Assembly: GCF_039543205.1 (NCBI RefSeq)
Contig: NZ_BAABJH010000006.1
Location: forward strand, 1 to 64,000
Direction of reading: 5' to 3'
Length of the DNA stretch: 64,000 nt
Origin: Flaviramulus_B aquimarinus
Lineage (GTDB): Bacteria > Bacteroidota > Bacteroidia > Flavobacteriales > Flavobacteriaceae
Numbering within the stretch: position 1 is the stretch's first letter; each line of letters opens with the position of its first letter. Below, piece by piece: positions 18,188 through 27,728 of the stretch. The position numbers and the translations under genes are program-made. The notes beneath the pieces are model-generated. The model did no database searches. It saw only the letters and a program-made list of their open reading frames with translations, and was not told the origin of the DNA.

Positions 18188-18194
18188 TTAAAGT

Positions 18195-19094
18195 TTAGGC
18201 ATGTGATAAAACAGGGAACATCCAGTGCTTGTGTTTGAAATAATCTACATAGTCTTTTAGAACAAAAAGCGTCGTGCCTTCTTCTTTTAGCAATTTTTTA
18301 TTATAACCTTTTTTGTCTAAAGGGGTAAATCCTAATACAACGTTTTTTACATATTTATTGGATATTGCCTTAATTATATGGTTTAAACTAACATGTTCTT
18401 TGGTAAAAACATCGTTTAGGTATAGAGTGTCACCCTCAAAGTCTGCAATAACAATGGTTTTTAGTGTATCGATATAGTAAATGCTGTTTTTTTTAATCCA
18501 TAAACAGTAAAACATTATTAACCCTGTATTATTTCGCATTGACACTTTTGAAATTGGTATTGAATTTTTTAAGATGTCTTTTAGAAACTCTTTTTCATTA
18601 TCATTATCAATGTTGATTTTTTTTATTGATGAAATATCACTATTATCTTTAACAGGTTTTGAGTACTGATATTCATCGACTATCTCAAAATTAAATTTTG
18701 GATAGAAGTCCAGAACACTATCATTTGCATAGAGGTATATAAAATCAGCTTTTTCTTTCCATTCATTTAATACTTGTTCCATGATGAACTTATTTAAACC
18801 ACCTTTTCTGTGGTTCTTATCAGTCATTACAGTTCCTAGTTGTATACCAATCTTTTTTTCTTTATCTATAATAAACTCAATCACACTAACTGAAACATTT
18901 GATATAATTTTGTTTTCATGTAATAATGAATAGGCTATATAATTATCTCCCCAATAGCCACTTTGATACCATGCTTCCATGTTAAATCCAAATGAAGCTT
19001 CTGTTAGCGTATTGAAACTTGTTCTAATGGCTTTATCATGCTTAATATTACTGGTAAAGCTATAAACTGTATTGTTTAGTTTTATATATTTCAT
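18195..19094 (-). CDS. GNAT-family N-acetyltransferase
   Basis: The 299-residue protein has a GNAT core in its first half. The acetyl-CoA-binding strand-loop-helix reads IQLGTVMTDKNHRKGGLNKFIMEQVL (about residues 76-101), followed by ADFIYLYANDSVLDFYPKFNFE. The second half is a sterol carrier/Eis-like extension without a clear family hallmark. It is monocistronic and convergent with the LytTR operon, 7 bases from its end. The acceptor substrate is unknown. Confidence 0.8.
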   Translation of the reverse strand: MKYIKLNNTVYSFTSNIKHDKAIRTSFNTLTEASFGFNMEAWYQSGYWGDNYIAYSLLHENKIISNVSVSVIEFIIDKEKKIGIQLGTVMTDKNHRKGGLNKFIMEQVLNEWKEKADFIYLYANDSVLDFYPKFNFEIVDEYQYSKPVKDNSDISSIKKINIDNDNEKEFLKDILKNSIPISKVSMRNNTGLIMFYCLWIKKNSIYYIDTLKTIVIADFEGDTLYLNDVFTKEHVSLNHIIKAISNKYVKNVVLGFTPLDKKGYNKKLLKEEGTTLFVLKDYVDYFKHKHWMFPVLSHA

Positions 19095-19247
19095 TTCGGA
19101 ATTCTTTTTCTTTAAAAAGAAAGAGTAATGTATTAAAAAAGGTTGGTTTTATTGAAAAAAACTTTTAATGTAAAAACATTTTTATTTCTTGGACTTTATT
19201 GGTTGTTAACGAGGCAGAGGTAGACGGAAATCATTTTAAGCTATATT

Positions 19248-20240
19248 TTATTTCTTAGCCATTCTTCGCATAGCTACCCATTGTTTTAACATGGCTTTAG
19301 CTTCTTGTGCTGGATAGCCTAAAACGGTTTCGCCTGCTTTAACGTTATTCATAACACCAGATCCAGCGCCTACGGTTGCTCCGGATTCAATAGTTGTATG
19401 GTCTTTAATTGAGGCACTTCCGCCAATAATAACACCATCACCTAGGGTTACTGAACCTGCAAGTCCACTATGCCCCGCCATTATACAGGAACGTCCCATA
19501 ATACTGTTATGGGCAATTTGTACTAGATTATCAATTTTACATCCATCGCCTACAATAGTAGAACTGAACTTGGCTCTGTCAACACAGGAGTTAGCTCCAA
19601 TTTCTACATAATGACCAATAATAACATTTCCGATTTGGGGTATTTTTACTAAGCCTCTGCCATCATCACTTGGTCTATATCCAAATCCATCTGCACCAAT
19701 ACTTACATTGGTATGAAAGATACAGTGGCTACCAATAATACATCGTTCTCTAATTACGGTTCCTGACCATGCAATAGTATGATCTCCAATGGTGGTTTCA
19801 TCAAAAACACAAACATTAGGGTATAGAATAACACCGCTACCTAAAGCCACATTTTTACCTACATAACAATTAGCTCCGATTTTACAACCGTCACCAATGG
19901 TAGCGCTTTCATGAATAACAGCTGTAGGATGTATATCAGTTTCAAATTCTGGTGCTGGTGGATTGTAAAGTTCTAAAATGGTTGCCATGGCTAAATCGGC
20001 ATTTTTTACTTTTATTAACGCTCGGTTATCACCAGGTTCAACCGATAAATTGTCATTTATTACTGCGGCACATGCTTTTGAGTCTTCCCAAAACTTAATG
20101 TATTTTGTGCTTCCTATAAATGTTATATGGTTATTCTTGGCATTTTGTAATTGTTCTGGGCCTTCAATTTGTTGTGTGGTATGTCCTATTAATTCGCCTT
20201 TTAAAAGGTTGTTTAATTCTTCAATGGAATATGACTTCAT
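19248..20240 (-). CDS. lpxD: UDP-3-O-acylglucosamine N-acyltransferase LpxD
   Basis: The 330-residue enzyme adds the second hydroxyacyl chain from acyl-ACP to UDP-3-O-acyl-glucosamine in lipid A synthesis. The N-terminal uridine-binding domain (to about residue 100) is followed by a left-handed beta helix of hexapeptide repeats (about 105-300). The catalytic His region IDNLVQIAHNSIMG lies near residue 238, and GHSGLAGSVTLGDGV follows. It stands apart from other lpx genes, as is common for the extra LpxD-type copy in Flavobacteriia, so a second lpxD elsewhere is possible. Confidence 0.88.
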   Translation of the reverse strand: MKSYSIEELNNLLKGELIGHTTQQIEGPEQLQNAKNNHITFIGSTKYIKFWEDSKACAAVINDNLSVEPGDNRALIKVKNADLAMATILELYNPPAPEFETDIHPTAVIHESATIGDGCKIGANCYVGKNVALGSGVILYPNVCVFDETTIGDHTIAWSGTVIRERCIIGSHCIFHTNVSIGADGFGYRPSDDGRGLVKIPQIGNVIIGHYVEIGANSCVDRAKFSSTIVGDGCKIDNLVQIAHNSIMGRSCIMAGHSGLAGSVTLGDGVIIGGSASIKDHTTIESGATVGAGSGVMNNVKAGETVLGYPAQEAKAMLKQWVAMRRMAKK

Positions 20241-20297
20241 AATATATTAAGTAAGTATTGATTAGTTATTGGTAAATCTAAGCAAAAAATAAGGTTT

Positions 20298-21470
20298 TTA
20301 TTCTTCAATTCTATTTTCATCAAAAGCTGAGGGCAATAATTTTGGAATAAATTTGACTACTAAAGGAAGTAATAATGCACCTCCTGGGAGTAAAAAGATT
20401 GCAAGACTTGGTATGGATTTAAAAATGTCTAATAGCTGGTCTTGTACTTTTTTTTGTTCTTCTTTATTTAAATCTCGTATTGTAGATTGAGTTAGTAAAA
20501 CCATAAGTTCCTTACTATCTTTTAATTCTTGATACAAACGTTTACTGTTTCTAGTAATAAGTTTGTTGACCATTTTGCTGGAATTGTTATAAAAACTCTG
20601 AACAATGTTTTTTGAACTTAAAAGTGCAATGTTGTCTTTGTTTTTAGTGTAAAAATTATTTACGGTTTTTATAGATTGATGGACTCTTGATTTACTTAAT
20701 TGTAAATCATTCCCCAGTTTTTCTAGAAACTGTTCTTCTTCTAAATCAATCATTTGGTCGCTCCAAGTCGCCATGCAAGCTAAATCCAAAATATAGTACT
20801 TCTCTTGATTTGTTTTTATGTAGGTAATCGCTTTTTTGTAATATAGGATGTCGTTATCGTGATACCTTAATGAAGACTCAAATAATTTGATTAAACTATC
20901 GTCATATTGATTTTTGATTTCTTTTGAATTTAAAACGTCTAAAGAAATAGCTACAATTGAAGCTTCTAGTTCTTTTATATAATTAACACTAACAGATTCC
21001 TTTTTTAAATATTCTTGATATGCCAATACATCGACATACAACAAAGCGTTTATAATAAAGTAGTTAAAGTTTTTTGTAAGTACATTAGCATCAATTTGAA
21101 TACGTTTGTGTAGAATTTTTTCTAGCTGTTCGCTTGATTTTTTACCACCTAATAAATCTTGAAAAAAAGAGGTTTTAATTTCATTTATGGCTGTGTAAAA
21201 ATTTATAACGCTATTAATAAACGATACTTCACTATTGGAGTTTGAATGCGTATAATATAATGATAAACACAGGTTCGTTTTACAAAGCTCATCTTCGGTT
21301 AAGTCGCTTTTATTTATAACTTGAGTAGTCACATTTAAATTACTGCCATAAATAAAGCCACAAGTTCTTAAGTCTTCATAAAAGACTTCTTCATCATACT
21401 TTAAAAAGTGATTGTTTGTTTCAACTTCTTTAAGTAATTTTTGTATCCAGCCAACTGCAGATGGGTTCAT
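20298..21470 (-). CDS. LETM1-related protein
   Basis: The 390-residue, largely helical protein carries a central TerB-like stretch (LDLACMATWSDQMIDLEEEQFLEKLGNDLQL, about 230-260). Its C-terminal hydrophobic tail (FKSIPSLAIFLLPGGALLLPLVVKFIPKLLPSAFD) is the part resembling the LETM1 family. Homologues in Flavobacteriia have been labelled biofilm-associated. One membrane segment at the end suggests a tail-anchored topology. It lies 57 bases before lpxD on the same strand and may be co-transcribed with it. The function is not established. Confidence 0.75.
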   Translation of the reverse strand: MNPSAVGWIQKLLKEVETNNHFLKYDEEVFYEDLRTCGFIYGSNLNVTTQVINKSDLTEDELCKTNLCLSLYYTHSNSNSEVSFINSVINFYTAINEIKTSFFQDLLGGKKSSEQLEKILHKRIQIDANVLTKNFNYFIINALLYVDVLAYQEYLKKESVSVNYIKELEASIVAISLDVLNSKEIKNQYDDSLIKLFESSLRYHDNDILYYKKAITYIKTNQEKYYILDLACMATWSDQMIDLEEEQFLEKLGNDLQLSKSRVHQSIKTVNNFYTKNKDNIALLSSKNIVQSFYNNSSKMVNKLITRNSKRLYQELKDSKELMVLLTQSTIRDLNKEEQKKVQDQLLDIFKSIPSLAIFLLPGGALLLPLVVKFIPKLLPSAFDENRIEE

Positions 21471-21653
21471 TATTTATAAATCGTATAATTTAGAATGTAA
21501 ATGTAATGTTTTCGATAGGTAATCCACAACTATTTATTTTAACAAAAAGATAATATAATTATCCTTTTTAAACAAAGTCCTTTGAAAGAATAAAATCAAT
21601 AATTCTTAAAAATTATGAAAAATGAGTCCGTTTAGAGTATTGAACTTTTTAAG

Positions 21654-22628
21654 CTAATAATCAAGATTTATAATGCGTCTAACGTTGTCTAAAGTTTTGA
21701 TAAGTTGTTGGCTAAACTCAAAAGTCATGATGTCGCTTTCGGTTTTACCTTGTCGTAAGTGTTCATTGAAATGGATGATCTCGTAGTTGTAGCCTATGGT
21801 TTTGTAATTGAAATCAATAGTTTCTGCTTTACCATGTTTTGGTGTTATTGTAACTGTTGAAGGTGAATGAAACCCCCCATTAATTTTTATAATACCTTTT
21901 TTACAATAGAAAATGGCTTCTCCAGGTGTGGCTTTTAATAAGGTGCTTTTTAAATAAGCTTTTGTAATACTATCATAATAAAACACCATATCGCAAGAGG
22001 AATCAGCTCCATTTTCAAAATATGTAGCTTTAGCTTCAATGTGTTTTGGATTTCCTAAAGTAGACAAAGCAGCAAAAATAGGGTAGATGCCTATATCTAA
22101 TAAACTACCACCGCCTAGAGATTTATTAAAAACTCTTGATGTATTATCAAAAGCTCTGTAAAAACCAAAATCGGCTTCTAGTTTTATTAGTTTCCCGTAG
22201 GTTTCCTTTTTTAATTCGCTAAGTACGAATTGGTAGTGTGGTAAAAAATAGGTCCATAGTGCTTCCATTAATAGCACTTTTTTTTCTTTGGCTTTAGCTA
22301 TCATATTGTCTACTTCATCTGCATTCATGGCAAATGGTTTTTCACATAATACAGCTATACCGTTTTCTAAACATAATAAGGTGTTTTCTTTGTGTAAAGC
22401 ATGCGGGGTAGCAATGTAGACAGCATCTATATTGGGGTCGTTCGCTAAAGCTTCATAATTATCATAAGCTTTAGTGGCGTTATATTTTGAAGCAAAGGCA
22501 TTTGCTTTTTCTTGACTTCTTGATGCTACGCCATATAATTTTACACCTTTTACAGTTCGTAAATCTGTAGCGAATTTATGGGCAATATTCCCTAAACCTA
22601 TAATGCCCCAGTTGATGGTTTTATACAT
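21654..22628 (-). CDS. Gfo/Idh/MocA-family oxidoreductase
   Basis: The 324-residue protein has an N-terminal Rossmann fold (IGLGNIAHKFATDL near residues 9-22) and the family motif CEKPFAMNADEV (near 93-104). A C-terminal alpha/beta substrate domain holds LGGGSLLDIGIYP, with the Asp and a nearby His equivalent expected to be catalytic. Such enzymes oxidise or reduce sugars and inositols with NAD(P). It overlaps the symporter gene by 8 bases, suggesting that it metabolises the substrate imported by the symporter. Confidence 0.9.
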   Translation of the reverse strand: MYKTINWGIIGLGNIAHKFATDLRTVKGVKLYGVASRSQEKANAFASKYNATKAYDNYEALANDPNIDAVYIATPHALHKENTLLCLENGIAVLCEKPFAMNADEVDNMIAKAKEKKVLLMEALWTYFLPHYQFVLSELKKETYGKLIKLEADFGFYRAFDNTSRVFNKSLGGGSLLDIGIYPIFAALSTLGNPKHIEAKATYFENGADSSCDMVFYYDSITKAYLKSTLLKATPGEAIFYCKKGIIKINGGFHSPSTVTITPKHGKAETIDFNYKTIGYNYEIIHFNEHLRQGKTESDIMTFEFSQQLIKTLDNVRRIINLDY

Positions 22629-24333
22629 TGGCTTTTTTGTTACTTGGTGTTATAGATTGAAGTAAACAGGCTATTATAATTACAATGATACAGCCTACAA
22701 AGTTTAACCAGAGAAAGGGGAGATTGATATATTCATATAAATCCAATAAGTATAACACAATTACTAAAACTTGAGTGATTAAAGCCGCTACAAAAACAGC
22801 ATTGCCTTTTACAAATTTAAAGAAAAAAGCAAGTAGAAAAATACCTAAAACATTACCGTAAAAAATTGAGCCAATAATGTTTACAAGTTGAATTAAGTTT
22901 TCAGCAAGATTGGCTACACAGGCTACGCAAATTGCAATGATTCCCCAAAGGAATGTAAACCACTTTGAGGCTTTTACTTTTTCCTCTTCAGTTTTTACTC
23001 CAGTATTTCGTATGTATAAATCTATGGTTGTTGTAGAGCCTAAAGCGTTTAACTCGCTTGCTGTACTAGACATGGCTGCACTTAGTATAACGGCCAATAA
23101 TAGACCAATTAAACCACGTGGTAGATTGTTTAAAATAAAGTGAATAAACACATAGTCTTTATCGTTGCTTTCTACTTTTATAGCTTGACTATCTGAAGCT
23201 ATGTCTATTAAATTTCTAGCTTCTTCCCTTAATTCTTCATTGGCTAGGTTTGCTGCCGAAATATATTTTGCGACTTCAGGATCTTCTGAATTGGTGTATG
23301 CAGCAATGATTTTCTGCTTGTCTCTAAAGATTTGTTGTTGTTCTCGTTGAAGCATTTTGAATTCTTCGGCATATTTAGAACTTAGCACGACTTCTGTTGC
23401 TGTAGGATTGAAGTTTACAGGGGCTTCATTAAATTGATAGAACACAAATACCATAACGCCAACTAATAATATAAAGAACTGCATCGGTATTTTTAAAAGC
23501 CCATTGAATATTAATCCCAATTGCATTTCTTTAATAGATTTGCCTGATAGGTAGCGTTGTACTTGACTTTGGTCAGTTCCAAAATAAGATAGCATTAAAA
23601 ATGTACCGCCAATAATACCGCTCCAAAATGTATATCTATTATTTAAATCAAATGAAAAATCAAGCACTTCCATTTTACCGCTTGCACCAGCAATATCTAG
23701 AGCTTTGCTAAAGGTAATATCTTGAGGAAGTTTATCTACTATTAAGAAGAAGGCCACTAGCATTCCAATAAAAATGACTACCATTTGGTGCTTTTGTGTT
23801 ACGTTTACAGCTCGCGTTCCTCCAGAAACGGTGTATATAATAACTAAAAAACCAATAATAATATTTAGCGTTAGTAAGTCCCAACCTAATACAACCGATA
23901 AAATAATGGCTGGTGCAAAAATGGTTATTCCAGCAGCAAGACCACGCTGGATTAAAAATAAAATAGCAGCTAAAGTTCTAGTTTTTAAATCGAACCTATT
24001 TTCTAGAAATTCATAAGCGGTGTATACTTTAAGCCGATGATATAATGGAATGAAAACTAAGCAAATTACTACCATGGCAAAGGGCAGTCCAAAGTAAAAT
24101 TGCACAAAACCCATTCCATCATTAAAGGCTTGTCCTGGTGTAGATAAAAACGTAATGGCACTAGCTTGGGTGGCCATAACCGATAACCCAATGGTCCACC
24201 ATTTTGAGGTATTACCACCACGCAGATAGTCTTTTACATTTTTGCTTCCTCGTGTTTGTAATGTGCCATAAGTTACTATAGCTATTAAAGTAACACAAAG
24301 GACCGTCCAATCAATCCAGCTTAAAGTTTGCAT
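22621..24333 (-). CDS. Sodium:solute symporter (SSS/SLC5 family)
   Basis: The 570-residue protein has about 14 hydrophobic segments. Family signatures include YLRGGNTSKWWTIGLSVMATQASAITFLSTPG near residue 37 and GTDQSQVQRYLSGKS near 250. A large hydrophilic loop (about 330-400) separates the two halves. Sugars, sialic acids or amino-sugar derivatives are typical substrates of this subgroup. It sits between the 35-residue membrane peptide gene (2 bases upstream) and the Gfo/Idh/MocA gene (8-base overlap). Confidence 0.92.
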   Translation of the reverse strand: MQTLSWIDWTVLCVTLIAIVTYGTLQTRGSKNVKDYLRGGNTSKWWTIGLSVMATQASAITFLSTPGQAFNDGMGFVQFYFGLPFAMVVICLVFIPLYHRLKVYTAYEFLENRFDLKTRTLAAILFLIQRGLAAGITIFAPAIILSVVLGWDLLTLNIIIGFLVIIYTVSGGTRAVNVTQKHQMVVIFIGMLVAFFLIVDKLPQDITFSKALDIAGASGKMEVLDFSFDLNNRYTFWSGIIGGTFLMLSYFGTDQSQVQRYLSGKSIKEMQLGLIFNGLLKIPMQFFILLVGVMVFVFYQFNEAPVNFNPTATEVVLSSKYAEEFKMLQREQQQIFRDKQKIIAAYTNSEDPEVAKYISAANLANEELREEARNLIDIASDSQAIKVESNDKDYVFIHFILNNLPRGLIGLLLAVILSAAMSSTASELNALGSTTTIDLYIRNTGVKTEEEKVKASKWFTFLWGIIAICVACVANLAENLIQLVNIIGSIFYGNVLGIFLLAFFFKFVKGNAVFVAALITQVLVIVLYLLDLYEYINLPFLWLNFVGCIIVIIIACLLQSITPSNKKANV

Positions 24334-24335
24334 AA

Positions 24336-24443
24336 TTAAAAGGATTTAGTAATGATGTAAAAGAGAACAAAGTAAATGGCGTTAGCTATTAAAACAATCG
24401 AATATAATTTAAGCCACTTTGGTTTTGGTTGTTGCTCTTCCAT
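24336..24443 (-). CDS. 35-residue single-span membrane peptide
   Basis: A short frame of 36 codons including the stop lies between the PIG-L and symporter genes, with 2-base gaps on both sides. It encodes a charged, Pro-rich N-terminus (MEEQQPKPKW) and one hydrophobic span (about residues 13-31, Ser14-Ile31) with a Lys-Ser-Phe end. The tight packing and the clean membrane-peptide profile argue that it is real. By analogy with small subunits of transporters it may assist the symporter; this is an inference. It may be translationally coupled to its neighbours. Confidence 0.7.
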   Translation of the reverse strand: MEEQQPKPKWLKLYSIVLIANAIYFVLFYIITKSF

Positions 24444-24445
24444 AA

Positions 24446-26971
24446 TTAATCATTTAATTTTTGATTTTGCTTAATGTTATCTTTTCCTATGGATAGCATA
24501 TTTGCAAATAATCGATAGGCTCCAGAAACGCCCGCTGGAAACTCTCTAAAAAAGCTTAATCCGGTATAGATGTAATGGCCTTTACCGTGTTTTGCTACTA
24601 GTATACTGCCGTCTTTTGCTGTTTCACCTTTATCATTCATGGATAGAATAGGCGTGAATTCTTGACCCCAACTATTAGGAAAATATAAACCACGTTCTTG
24701 TGTCCAACCTTCAAAATCTTTTTGTGTGATTTTATTTGGGAAGTTTAAAACGGGATGCTCTGGTTCTAAAAACCTCACTTCAGCATGTTCCTCAGTAACT
24801 CTATCTCGAGATAATTGTAAGTCATAAGGCGCCAATTCATCTATCTTTACACGATGGTTAGTATTGTATTGAACAATCATATTTCCGCCTTGAGCAACAA
24901 AATCAAATAATAAGTCTTGTTTAAATTTCAAATCCTCAACCGTATTATATGCCCTAATACCAACTACTACGGCGTCAAACCTGCTTAATGTTTCAGCATC
25001 AATCTCTTTAGGTTTTAAAACACGGACGTTGTAACCAATTTGCTGTAAGCTTTCAGGAACCACATCGCCAGCACCTTGAATATAGGCTATATTTTCGCCT
25101 TTCTTTTTTATATCTAAACGTACAATTTTGCTTTCGCTAGGTAGTAGCACAGTCTGAAAAGGGATATGGTCATAAGCTATTTCAATAAGGTCTTTGGTGT
25201 AATTTTTATCTCCAATATGGACAATGGGACTGATATAGCCTTCACTCTGATTTTTAGGTGGAATGACAGTAAAAACCAGTGTCTGTTCTTCCCCTTTATT
25301 TTTTATAGCTATTTTTTGCTTTTTGGGATAAACGCTCCAATCCTCTGGGTGGTAAATTTCAACATCACCTTCTAATCCATTTCGACCCGCTTTAACGATA
25401 ACCGTAATATCGCGTTGTTGGTCATTATCTAAAATAATAACCTTTTCTGTGATTTTTGCTGAAGCTTCTGGTATGATTTCAAACGGACGGTACAATTCGC
25501 CTTTATCTGGTTTTGAAAACCTTTGAATAATTGGTTTTGTAAATGTGATAGGCACATTATCAATAAACACATTAAAATCGATCTTGTAGGCTCTAGGTGT
25601 TTCGGGTAAACCTATTAGATTTTTATTTTCAACGTTGTACATCCCTAAAGTACCTTTGGTGTTTAGCCAATAGGGTGTTGTGGTTTGCGCGTCATTCTTG
25701 ATTTTGATGGCTTCTTTAAAATTATATTTTGTGTTGTTTTTTAGTGTAATATTTTTTGAGATATTTAAACCACTTGTACTATTTATGCTTTCTAAAGTTA
25801 TTGGATGCGAACTTCTGTTAAGTACTTCAATGTTTAGGTTAATGGTTTCATTTTGAGTGGCCCAATTGGTTTCTGCCGAAGCTTCTAAATATAAACCTGC
25901 ACACATTTCAATAATGGTTTTTAGTTCTTTTGTTTTTTGGGTTTTCCAATGTTGGTCTTCAATATTCTGAAGTAATTTATAGGCTTCAATTAATTGCGAA
26001 ACATGTTCTGACGGGTTTTGAAAGTTGAAGTTGTTTTCGACCTTTTTAAGAATGTCTCCAATAATTTTCCCTCCTTTTATGCGGTTCCATGACGTATCAA
26101 TACCTGCAAAAATATTTTTATTATCGGTTAATGGTTCGCCTTTTAGAAATTCTATATATTCTTGTTGAGACCCGCGTTGTGCCAAACGCCCAAAACCTTG
26201 GCATAAATGTTGACTACTGGCTAAAGCTGCCAGTTCGTTATTACTCATGCCTTTTAGTGGGTAATAGGTGCCAATATCAAAATTAATCATATTGCTTTTA
26301 TCGGCTTTATCAAACGTTTCTCTACTTCCATAAAACCACCAACTGGTATTAAAAAATAAACGATGTGGTTTCCAGACGCCAGTTTCTTTAAGTGTTTCTG
26401 GATATGCTGAGGTATCGTTAGCAAGTTCAAAGGCTTCCATGCTTAACATGGCGGAACTTGTATGATGCCCGTGTGTTTGCCCTGGTGTTCTGTGATCAAA
26501 CCTATTGATTATAATATCGGGTTTAAATTGTCTGATGGCTAAAACCACATCGCTTAGTACTTGGTCTTTGTTCCAAATTTCTAAAGTTTCATCGGGGTGT
26601 TTGGAATAGCCAAAATCGTTTGCTCTTGTAAATCGTTGTTCGCCACCATCAACACGTCGTGCTGCTAATAATTCTTGTGTTCTTATAACGCCTAGTAATT
26701 CTCTAATTTCTGGGCCAATTAGGTTTTGTCCGCCATCACCACGTGTTAATGATAAATAGGCGGTTCTTGCTTTTACATGATTAGACATGTATGCTATTAA
26801 TCGTGTGTTTTCATCATCTGGATGTGCAGCGACATATAAAACGGAGCCTAAAAAGTTTAGCTTTTGTATGGATTCATAAATTTGTGATGATGAAGGTGTT
26901 TTTGGTTTTTGGGCTTCTATAACGGATATCGTTAAAAGTGTTATTAATAAAAATACTCTTCGTTTATGCAT
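24446..26971 (-). CDS. Secreted PIG-L family deacetylase, large form
   Basis: The 841-residue protein has a signal peptide (MHKRRVFLLITLLTISVIEAQ). An N-terminal LmbE/PIG-L domain shows the metal-binding AAHPDDENTRLIAY near residues 48-61 and a second His set near 165-172 (TPGQTHGHHT). These zinc enzymes remove N-acetyl groups from GlcNAc-containing substrates. The long C-terminal part is beta-rich and ends in a class I glutamine amidotransferase-like or ThuA-like fold (VVVGIRAYNTVEDL...GGNMIVQYNTNH). It is the first gene of an operon with a transporter and an oxidoreductase, consistent with use of an amino-sugar conjugate. The substrate is inferred only. Confidence 0.85.
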   Translation of the reverse strand: MHKRRVFLLITLLTISVIEAQKPKTPSSSQIYESIQKLNFLGSVLYVAAHPDDENTRLIAYMSNHVKARTAYLSLTRGDGGQNLIGPEIRELLGVIRTQELLAARRVDGGEQRFTRANDFGYSKHPDETLEIWNKDQVLSDVVLAIRQFKPDIIINRFDHRTPGQTHGHHTSSAMLSMEAFELANDTSAYPETLKETGVWKPHRLFFNTSWWFYGSRETFDKADKSNMINFDIGTYYPLKGMSNNELAALASSQHLCQGFGRLAQRGSQQEYIEFLKGEPLTDNKNIFAGIDTSWNRIKGGKIIGDILKKVENNFNFQNPSEHVSQLIEAYKLLQNIEDQHWKTQKTKELKTIIEMCAGLYLEASAETNWATQNETINLNIEVLNRSSHPITLESINSTSGLNISKNITLKNNTKYNFKEAIKIKNDAQTTTPYWLNTKGTLGMYNVENKNLIGLPETPRAYKIDFNVFIDNVPITFTKPIIQRFSKPDKGELYRPFEIIPEASAKITEKVIILDNDQQRDITVIVKAGRNGLEGDVEIYHPEDWSVYPKKQKIAIKNKGEEQTLVFTVIPPKNQSEGYISPIVHIGDKNYTKDLIEIAYDHIPFQTVLLPSESKIVRLDIKKKGENIAYIQGAGDVVPESLQQIGYNVRVLKPKEIDAETLSRFDAVVVGIRAYNTVEDLKFKQDLLFDFVAQGGNMIVQYNTNHRVKIDELAPYDLQLSRDRVTEEHAEVRFLEPEHPVLNFPNKITQKDFEGWTQERGLYFPNSWGQEFTPILSMNDKGETAKDGSILVAKHGKGHYIYTGLSFFREFPAGVSGAYRLFANMLSIGKDNIKQNQKLND

Positions 26972-27005
26972 GGTTTTGTTTTAGCTTAAACCAAATATAA
27001 AAAAG

Positions 27006-27035
27006 AAACCAGCCCTAGCGCTGGTTTTAGTTTTT
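27006..27035 (-). terminator. Terminator of the mscS-type gene
   Basis: AACCAGC and GCTGGTT pair around a 6-base loop, with T/A tracts on both sides. It lies about 100 bases beyond the stop codon of the mechanosensitive channel gene and before the PIG-L start. Confidence 0.65.
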
Positions 27036-27134
27036 ATTTAACGGTTTGTTGTGATTATGGTTTTTGTTTTGTTTATCGTGGTTGTATCTGTTTAATACAG
27101 AAATTAAAGTAGTTTTTTATTTTCTGTCCAGAAC

Positions 27135-27668
27135 TTAATTAAGTTTTTTAGAAATATCCTCTATGGCATCTTTTTTAACAAGTGTTACTCCTTTTTGAAG
27201 CATAAGGTTGTTCGGATAGGTTACCAAATCGCCATTTTCTAATCTTAAATGCAATTGAAAGGCTCTAATATCTTCAATTATAGCTTCTAGAGGAAAATCT
27301 TTATCATGAATACTAACCTTATCGCCGACTTGATATGGAAACGAAAAAAACATGATAATGCCTGAGGTAACGTTACTTAAAATGGACCAAATAGCAAAAA
27401 GAGCAATGCCTAAAATAGCAAATATGGATGAAAAAATCACGGCCATTTCTTTAAGCTCAGCGCCAAAAACAAAGCATTCAATTAAAAGTGTTAATGAAAA
27501 AAGTGTTACCGTTACATACCTGCAAATAAGTCTTATACGTGCTTCGTTAATACCGTTTCTTCTAGAGATTTTTTTAATAGTAAAATTAGTTATATGCCTA
27601 ATAATTAACATAGTAAGCAATATAAATCCAGTTATTATAAGTTCGTTTCGGTAAGTTTCAAAAAACAT
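27135..27668 (-). CDS. Small MscS-type mechanosensitive channel protein
   Basis: The 177-residue protein has three hydrophobic segments: about 9-27, 53-72, and the pore-like 84-117 (VIFSSIFAILGIALFAIWSILSNVTSGIIMFFSF). A compact beta domain follows (YQVGDKVSIHDKDFPLEAIIEDI...LENGDLVTYPNNLMLQKGV) with the PNN motif usual in MscS proteins. It is shorter than E. coli MscS (286) because it lacks most of the C-terminal cage. MscL is encoded at 48475, so both emergency-release systems are present. Confidence 0.85.
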   Translation of the reverse strand: MFFETYRNELIITGFILLTMLIIRHITNFTIKKISRRNGINEARIRLICRYVTVTLFSLTLLIECFVFGAELKEMAVIFSSIFAILGIALFAIWSILSNVTSGIIMFFSFPYQVGDKVSIHDKDFPLEAIIEDIRAFQLHLRLENGDLVTYPNNLMLQKGVTLVKKDAIEDISKKLN

Positions 27669-27728
27669 GGTGATTAAATTAGAATACTATACAAAGATAC
27701 AGCCAAAAAGAAAATTTATTTGGTATTA

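Noticed and set aside
24446..26971. bshB-type bacillithiol deacetylase
   Set aside because: It has a PIG-L domain but is secreted and more than three times as long; the cytoplasmic BshB1 is encoded at 58586.
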